Assembly (NCBI GenBank): GCA_963848955.1
Contig: CAWKFQ010000017.1
Coordinates: 1-64,000 of the forward strand
Reading direction: 5' to 3'
Length of the DNA stretch: 64,000 nucleotides
DNA from: DASUPK01 sp963848955
GTDB taxonomy: Bacteria; Actinomycetota; Thermoleophilia; Solirubrobacterales; 70-9
The notes beneath the pieces are model-generated. The model did not search any database. It saw only the letters and a program-made list of their open reading frames with translations, and had not been told where the DNA came from. Below are positions 59,020 to 64,000 of this stretch, one piece after another. A program made the translations under genes and the position numbers. How positions within the stretch are numbered: the first letter of the stretch is position 1; each line of letters starts with the position of its first letter.

Positions 59020-59913
59020 CTAGGGGAGGCTGGCCCGGATCATTCCCCAGGTTCCCGGATCGAGCGCGGCGATCGCGTGCGGCACCCCCACACGAGCGAG
59101 CGCACCGCCTCTCGCTTCGGGCCACTCACCTATGAAGGTGCGATAACGATAGTCACCCAGCACAGCCAATCGCTCGAGGCAATCCTCAACCGCCTCCGCC
59201 AGCTCGCGATGGAACTCGAAGTCGATGGTGGCGATCGGGTGGGAAAGGCCCCGCAGTGCCTGCGGCTCGAACCCTTCCACGTCGATCTTGCAGTAGGAGG
59301 GCAGTCCGTGCGAGTCGATCAGGGAATCAAGGGTGACCACCGGGACCTCGATCGGCTCGAGCCAGACCTCGGGCGGCATGTACCCCTTCTCCATCGCGAT
59401 GCGCCGCCAGTCCGGGGACATCGACGCATGGGTACTGCTCGTGGTGGACGGACGCAACTCCCCTGTACCGATCCAGTCCGCGACCGCAGCCTGGACGGTT
59501 GCAACATCCGGATCCGCGGCGAACCTGCGCTGCATCACGCCGACGCAGTCCGCCTGCGGCTCCACCGCGACCACTCGAGAGCCGAGCGAGCGCAGTACAG
59601 CGGACCATTCCCCGACGTTCGCGCCCACATCGAAGGCGAGCTGGCCGCGCCGGGCGGCTGGCGCCAGGAAGCGCCTGATCCGATGCGAGCGATAGCGGTT
59701 CTGGAGCCGGCGGTGCAGAGATCCGCGCGGCGGTGTAGCGCGGCTCATAGAGCGCCGGAACGCAGGCCGCGGCGCGGACACCCCGAGTGGGATTGGGATG
59801 CCCAACCTCCTCGCCGCACGGCGGCCGATGTCGATCGCAACCAGGACGAGGCGCCGCGGGGCAAAGCGATCCCTGGCCTTCACTCCCCGAACACTAGACT
59901 CGCGCGGCTTCAT
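59020..59913 (-). CDS. FkbM-family SAM-dependent methyltransferase
   Basis: 297 residues from ATG 59913. FkbM domain: QLAFDVGANVGEWSAVLRSLGSRVVAVEP, VPVVTLDSLIDSHGLPSYCKIDVEGFEPQALRGL. Such enzymes O-methylate sugars or polyketides. An N-terminal basic helix-rich region of about 80 residues precedes the domain. The start is 33 bp from the divergent GT4 gene. The frame is intact. Confidence 0.9.
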   Translation of the reverse strand: MKPRESSVRGVKARDRFAPRRLVLVAIDIGRRAARRLGIPIPLGVSAPRPAFRRSMSRATPPRGSLHRRLQNRYRSHRIRRFLAPAARRGQLAFDVGANVGEWSAVLRSLGSRVVAVEPQADCVGVMQRRFAADPDVATVQAAVADWIGTGELRPSTTSSTHASMSPDWRRIAMEKGYMPPEVWLEPIEVPVVTLDSLIDSHGLPSYCKIDVEGFEPQALRGLSHPIATIDFEFHRELAEAVEDCLERLAVLGDYRYRTFIGEWPEARGGALARVGVPHAIAALDPGTWGMIRASLP

Positions 59914-59946
59914 GACCGAGCCATTGCCCTCGAGGCGCCGGGAAGG

Positions 59947-61178
59947 ATGACGCTGCGCGTCGGTATCGATGCCCGTCTGGGCGCCGGGCAGTTCGGCGGG
60001 GTCGAGCAGGTGGTGATCGGGCTCGCCGCGGCTCTCTCCAGGCTCGAGGACGGTGACGAGGAGTACCTCTTCCTCACCCATCCGGAGCAGGACGAGTGGA
60101 TCCGGCAGTACGTCTACGGTCCCTGCCGGCTGCTCCATTCACGCCGCAGCTACCTGAACAGGCGCTCGCGAGCCGTGGCCCGGGCCGTGATCGAGCGTGT
60201 GCCGGGCATCGGGGTCCGCTTCGCGGTTCGCCCCAGCGACGGCACGGTCGAGCGGGCCGGCGCCGACCTCATCCACTTCCCGTTTCAGGACGCGTTCACG
60301 ACCGAGGTCCCGAGCCTCTACCAGCCGCACGACCTCCAGCACCTCCACCTGCCCGAGCTGTTCAGCGGCTGGGAGCGTGCCCGCCGCGAGGCGATCTACC
60401 GCACCCACTGCGAGCGCGCGGCGCTGGTGGTCGCGATGACCTCCTGGGGCCGCAGGGACTTCATCGAGAGCTACGCGTCTGCCCCCGGAGAAGGTGACGG
60501 TCGTGCCCGGGGGATCCGTCCTCCGCGAGTACCCGGCGCCGACGCCGGCTGACCTCGACCGGCTGCGCTCTCGACTCGCGCTTCCTGACTCGTTTCTCCT
60601 CTACCCGGCGCAGACCTGGCCGCACAAGAACCACGAGAACCTGCTCGAGGCACTCGCCCGGATCAGGGACGAGAGCGGTATGACGATCCCGCTCGTCTGT
60701 CCCGGCAAGCAGACCCGCCACTACCGGCGCATCCGCGAGCTGGTCGATCGCCTGGGTCTCGCCGGCACGACGTCCTTCCCCGGCTTCGTCAGTTCGCTCG
60801 AGCTCCGCGGCCTCTACGAGCTGGGGACCGCGCTGGTCTTCCCCAGCCGGTTCGAGGGCTGGGGGCTGCCCATCTGCGAGGCCTTCGACGCCGGGCTTCC
60901 CGTCGCCTCCTCGACCGCGACCGGGCTCCCCGACGTCGTCGGGGACGCCGGCCTGCTCTTCGACCCGGAGGACGTCGCCGAGATGGCGAGCCAGCTGCAT
61001 CGCCTCTGGACCGACGAGGCGCTCCGGGCGGACCTTCGGGAGCGGGGCAGGAAGCGGGCGCCCGAGTTCTCGCTTCGACCACACGGCGCGGCTGTTCCGA
61101 GCGCACTATCGACAGCTCAGCGGGCGGAGGCTTGCAGAGCAAGACCGTATCCTTCTGGCGGCCCCGCCTCCTGCCTGA
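59947..61178 (+). CDS. GT4 glycosyltransferase, two frame breaks
   Basis: About 410 residues from ATG 59947. GT-B fold: LRVGIDARLGAGQFGGVEQVVIGLA, IHFPFQDAFTTEVPSLYQPHDLQHLHLPELF, then after a break near 60480 KVTVVPGGSV, LYPAQTWPHKNHENLLEALARI and the donor site FPSRFEGWGLPICEAFDAGLPVASS. A second break near 61072 leads into a C-terminus ending LAEQDRILLAAPPPA. Likely a retaining transferase adding mannose or a deoxysugar. Confidence 0.9.
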
Positions 61179-61199
61179 ACGCAGGACCTTTTCGCCGAC

Positions 61200-61538
61200 G
61201 TGGACACCTCTGACGACGACAAGCGCGCCGCATCTTCCGTGCTCGCGGCGCGGCATCGTCGACCGTGCTCTCATGGGTGCAGGCGCGTTCTGGGCAGCGT
61301 CTACCAGGTCGTCTTCCGCGATCGGCTCCGTGACATCGACGAGCAGACCGAGCGGCTGGGGTCCGCGTCGGTCGAGGCGGTCACGCATCTGGGCAGCGAG
61401 GTTCGGGCCCTGGAGGGGCGGCTCACCGCAATCGAGCGGGAGCTGGTCGCCCTGCGCGAGCTGCTCGAGCGCCGCGAGCGCGCCGCGGTCGGAGGGCGGC
61501 GAAGAGGTCACGGCCCGCCCGTCGGCCGGCTGAGATGA
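61200..61538 (+). CDS. Small coiled-coil protein between two GT4 genes
   Basis: About 110 residues from GTG 61200, read across breaks near 61250 and 61300: DTSDDDKRAASSVLA, RALMGAGAFWA, VYQVVFRDRLRDIDEQTERLG, VTHLGSEVRALEGRLTAIERELVALRELLERRERA. The C-terminal half is a clear heptad-pattern coiled coil. Its stop overlaps the next start as ATGA. Possibly a scaffold for the glycosyltransferases; family unrecognised. Confidence 0.6.
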   Translation: MDTSDDDKRAASSVLAARHRRPCSHGCRRVLGSVYQVVFRDRLRDIDEQTERLGSASVEAVTHLGSEVRALEGRLTAIERELVALRELLERRERAAVGGRRRGHGPPVGRLR

Positions 61539-62727
61539 CGATCGATCCGGGCTCCGTCTGGCTCGACGCCCGAGGGACCCAGAGCATTGGACACGCCGAG
61601 CGGGGCATCGCCCGCTACGTCGCCGAGCATGCGCGCGCACTGCTCGAGGTCGCACCCGACGCGATCGGCGCGGTCGGGCTGAGCCCGGACGTGCCGGTCC
61701 CGCCGATCGCCGAGCCGCTCCAGCGATCCGGAAAGACGGTCTGGCAGAGCTCGCGAGGCCCCGACGGCGGCTTGCCGTCGATCTACCACGTCATGAGCCC
61801 ATTCGAGGCCGATCTCGAGCTGGACGAGATCTGGCCGGCGTGGAGCCGCGACACCCGCGCTGGTGGTGACCCTCTATGACCTGATTCCGCTGATCATGCG
61901 GGAGCGGTACAACGCCGACTGGGGCTACATGGCGACCGCGTGGATCGCCCGCCTCGGGCTCCTGGGCTCAGCCCACCAGATCCTCACCATCTCGCAGCGG
62001 ACCGCAGACGACGCGATGGAGCGCCTCAACATCCCCGAGGAGCGGATCACCGTGATCGACTCGGGCGTCTCCGACCGCTTCTCCTCGCTGGTCAGGACCC
62101 GCGATCAGGCCGACCCGATCCTGCGTTCGGCGCTGCCGAAGGTCCGGCCCGGCTTCCTGCTCTACGTCGGGGGAGTGGACTACCGGAAGAACCTCGAGGG
62201 CACGATCCGCGCGTACGCCGAGCTGCCGGCACCCATGCGCGACGCCCACCAGCTCGTCATCGCGTGCAACCTCGCGCACCACCTCCGCTTCAACCTGCGG
62301 ATCTTCGCCCGGCGCCTCGGCATCGAATCCCGGAACCTGGTGCTCACCGGCTTCGTCTCCGACCGCGACCTGGCGGCGCTCTACCGCAGCTGCGAGCTCT
62401 TCGTCTTCCCCTCGCTCTACGAGGGCGCCGGCCTGCCGATCCTGGAGGCGATGACCTGCGGGGCGCCGGTCGCCGCCAGCGGCACCTCGGCGATCCCCGA
62501 GCTGCTCGGCGATCTCGAGGCCACCTTCGACCCGAGCGATCCCGCCGACATCGCCCGCTGCATTCGCGAGGTGCTCGAGACACCCGGGGAACTGGACGTC
62601 CTGCGGGAGCGTTCGCGGCGGCGTGTCGAGCTCTACACGTGGGAGCGCGTCGCGCGACGCACGCTCGCAGGGCTACGAGCGGGCGCTCGAGATGCCCCTC
62701 GATCGGATCGAGGTGCCGGCGCCGTGA
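61535..62727 (+). CDS. GT4 glycosyltransferase, frame breaks
   Basis: About 395 residues from ATG 61535. GT-B motifs: SVWLDARGTQSIGHAERGIARYV, after a break near 61858 LVVTLYDLIPLIMRERY, ILTISQRTADDAMERL, FLLYVGGVDYRKNLEGTIRAYAEL, and the donor-binding FPSLYEGAGLPILEAMTCGAPVAAS. A second break near 62673 precedes the end. The stop overlaps the gmd start as GTGA. It may use GDP-sugars; that is inferred from the coupling to gmd. Confidence 0.9.
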
Positions 62728-63696
62728 AGCGCGCCCTGATCACCGGGATCACCGGGCAGGACGGCAGCTACCTGGCCGAGCTCCTGCTCGAGAAGGGCTA
62801 CGAGGTCCACGGGCTCGTCCACGGGCTCGCCGACGGGCCGCTTCGAGCGGCTCGACGCCGATCATGGATCGAATCACCCTCCATCCCGGGGACCTTCTCG
62901 ACGAGCACTCGCTGGTCGGGTGTGCTCCAGCGCAGCTCCCCGGACGAGGTCTACAACCTCGCGGCGATGTCGTCGGTGGCCGAGTCCTGGCGGCTCGCCG
63001 TCGCCACGGCCGAGTACACCGCCGTCGGCGTCACCCGGCTGCTCGAGGCGAATCCGCGAGGTCTGTCCGGAGGCCCGCTTCTACCAGGCCTCCTCATCGG
63101 AGATGTTCGGGCGGGCTCGGGAGACGCCGCAGAGCGAGGCGACGCCCTTCTACCCGCGGAGCCCCTACGGCGTCGCCAAGGTCTACGGCCACTTCATCAC
63201 CGTCAACTACCGCGAGAGCTTCGGCCTGCACGCCAGCTCCGGGATCCTCTTCAACCACGAGTCGCCGCGGCGCGGCCAGGCCTTCGTCACCCGGAGGATC
63301 AGCCGCGGGGTGGCCGTCGATCAAGCTCGGCCTCGGCGACGAGCTGGTCGCTCGGCAACCTCGACGTGCGCCGCGACTGGGGCTACGCGAAGGAGTACGT
63401 CGAGGCGATGTGGCTGATGCTCCAGCGAGACGAGCCGGACGACTACGTGATCGGCACCGGCGTCTCGCACTCGGTCCGGGACCTGGTGGAGGCGGCCTTC
63501 GCCTGCGTCGACCTGAAGGCCGACGACCACGTCCGGGTCGATCCCGACCTGGCGCGGCCGGCGGACATCGAGGAGCTCGTCGCCGACCCCGCCAAGGCCA
63601 AGCGAGGAGCTCGGCTGGGAGGCGCGGACCTCCTTCGAGGAGCTGGTCGAGATGATGGTCCGCGCCGACCTCGAGGCGCTCGAACGCGGCTCCTAG
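62724..63696 (+). CDS. gmd: GDP-mannose 4,6-dehydratase, frame-broken
   Basis: About 320 residues from GTG 62724. First step to GDP-L-fucose and other GDP-6-deoxysugars. Motifs: RALITGITGQDGSYLAELLLEKGYEVHGLV, DEVYNLAAMSSVAESW, FYQASSSEMFGRARETPQSE, SPYGVAKVYGHFITVNYRESFGL (Tyr-x3-Lys), GILFNHESPRRGQAFVTRRI, NLDVRRDWGYAKEYVEAMWLML. Breaks occur near 62830, 62920, 63050, 63320 and 63600. It ends with TAG 63694-63696. It pairs with fcl. Confidence 0.93.
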
Positions 63697-64000
63697 CTCG
63701 CCCCCGGGCGCGGCGGCTTGCGGTCGCGGTGGCGGATCCGCGGCCGGATCGGCGCCGGGGGACGAAATCGAGGGCGCGTCCTCCCGCCCGCAGGATCGCG
63801 GCCCAGGCGCGGCGGCCGAGCGGCTCCGCTGCGGGTGCGGGCTCCCGGCGGAAGAAGCTGGAGGAGGCCGCCGCGTCGGCGGCGGCGTCCCGCTCGACCG
63901 AGTCGGGATGCTCGAGCGGGAACCTCATCTTCTCCAGGGGGCGGGCCGCAATGCCCAGCGGATCCTCGACCGCGTTGGTGGCGTCGGTGCCGAAGCCGAT
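63693..64000 (-). CDS. C-terminal end of an unrecognised protein (runs off window end)
   Basis: Open from the window edge: GFGTDATNAVEDPLGIAARP, EKMRFPLEHPDSVERDAAADA and FFRREPAPAAEPLGRRAWAAIL. A single frame break would end it at TAG 63693, just after the gmd stop; without it the frame runs on into gmd. The segment before the edge has a real-looking codon pattern; function unknown, probably another glycan gene. Confidence 0.4.
   Translation of the reverse strand, partial: RLRHRRHQRGRGSAGHCGPPPGEDEVPARASRLGRAGRRRRRGGLLQLLPPGARTRSGAARPPRLGRDPAGGRTRPRFRPPAPIRPRIRHRDRKPPRPGAS

Overview
The window is high-GC chromosomal DNA from an actinobacterium. It carries a ribosomal protein/RNA polymerase block in the order rpmG-secE-nusG-rplK-rplA-rplJ-rplL-rpoB-rpoC, many GTG and TTG starts, purine-rich Shine-Dalgarno sequences, and a LexA-type palindrome of the Gram-positive form. 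Large secreted proteins with lysine-rich tracts, many LuxR-type regulators and an embedded exopolysaccharide locus suggest the class Thermoleophilia (Solirubrobacterales-like); that placement is inference. The DNA contains many single-base frame breaks, several inside genes that must be essential (rpoB, rplJ). Much of the breakage is therefore probably uncorrected sequencing or assembly error rather than gene decay. Broken genes are reported as single CDS spanning the breaks.

Layout. 1-9563 (minus): core transcription/translation block, with a strong promoter ahead of rpoB and an L10 leader with an attenuator ahead of rplJ. 9676-16537: four envelope or secreted proteins (lipoprotein, beta-helix protein, PhoD-like phosphoesterase, large alpha/beta hydrolase). 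16618-19342: a canonical LuxR-type response regulator, an ECF sigma factor, a small unknown protein and a degenerate response regulator. 19417-42730: exopolysaccharide locus. It has an initiating sugar-phosphate transferase, a five-gene translationally coupled sugar-modification operon, epimerases, a 2OG dioxygenase-like protein, a WecG-type and several GT2 glycosyltransferases, a polysaccharide deacetylase, an O-antigen ligase/polymerase-like protein, a Wzz-like protein, a DUF6492 protein, a secreted TIM-barrel protein and a flippase. It also holds two unrecognised proteins, one built from two copies of a cysteine-containing module. 42850-43497: a third LuxR-type regulator. 43831-49018: acyl-CoA dehydrogenase, tRNA-Thr, an SDR, a LexA box followed by a PD-(D/E)XK-type nuclease, tRNA-Tyr, an AbrB-like protein, the primary sigma factor and FolE2. 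48994-55103: a standalone condensation domain, pgsA, a TylF-type methyltransferase, a family 5 uracil-DNA glycosylase, a glycosyltransferase and a sulfotransferase. 55116-64000: a second glycan region with GT2 and GT4 glycosyltransferases, an FkbM methyltransferase, a polytopic membrane protein and both GDP-L-fucose genes (fcl, gmd).

How it fits together. The two glycan regions could together supply nucleotide sugars (a cytidylyltransferase, sugar epimerases, GDP-fucose), lipid-linked initiation, elongation, flipping, polymerisation and decoration (methyl, sulfate, deacetylation). The flanking LuxR/ECF regulators are plausible controllers. The most unusual items are the LexA-box nuclease fused in frame through tRNA-Tyr, the tandem cysteine-module protein in the polysaccharide locus, and the perfect palindrome over the rpoB -35 box.
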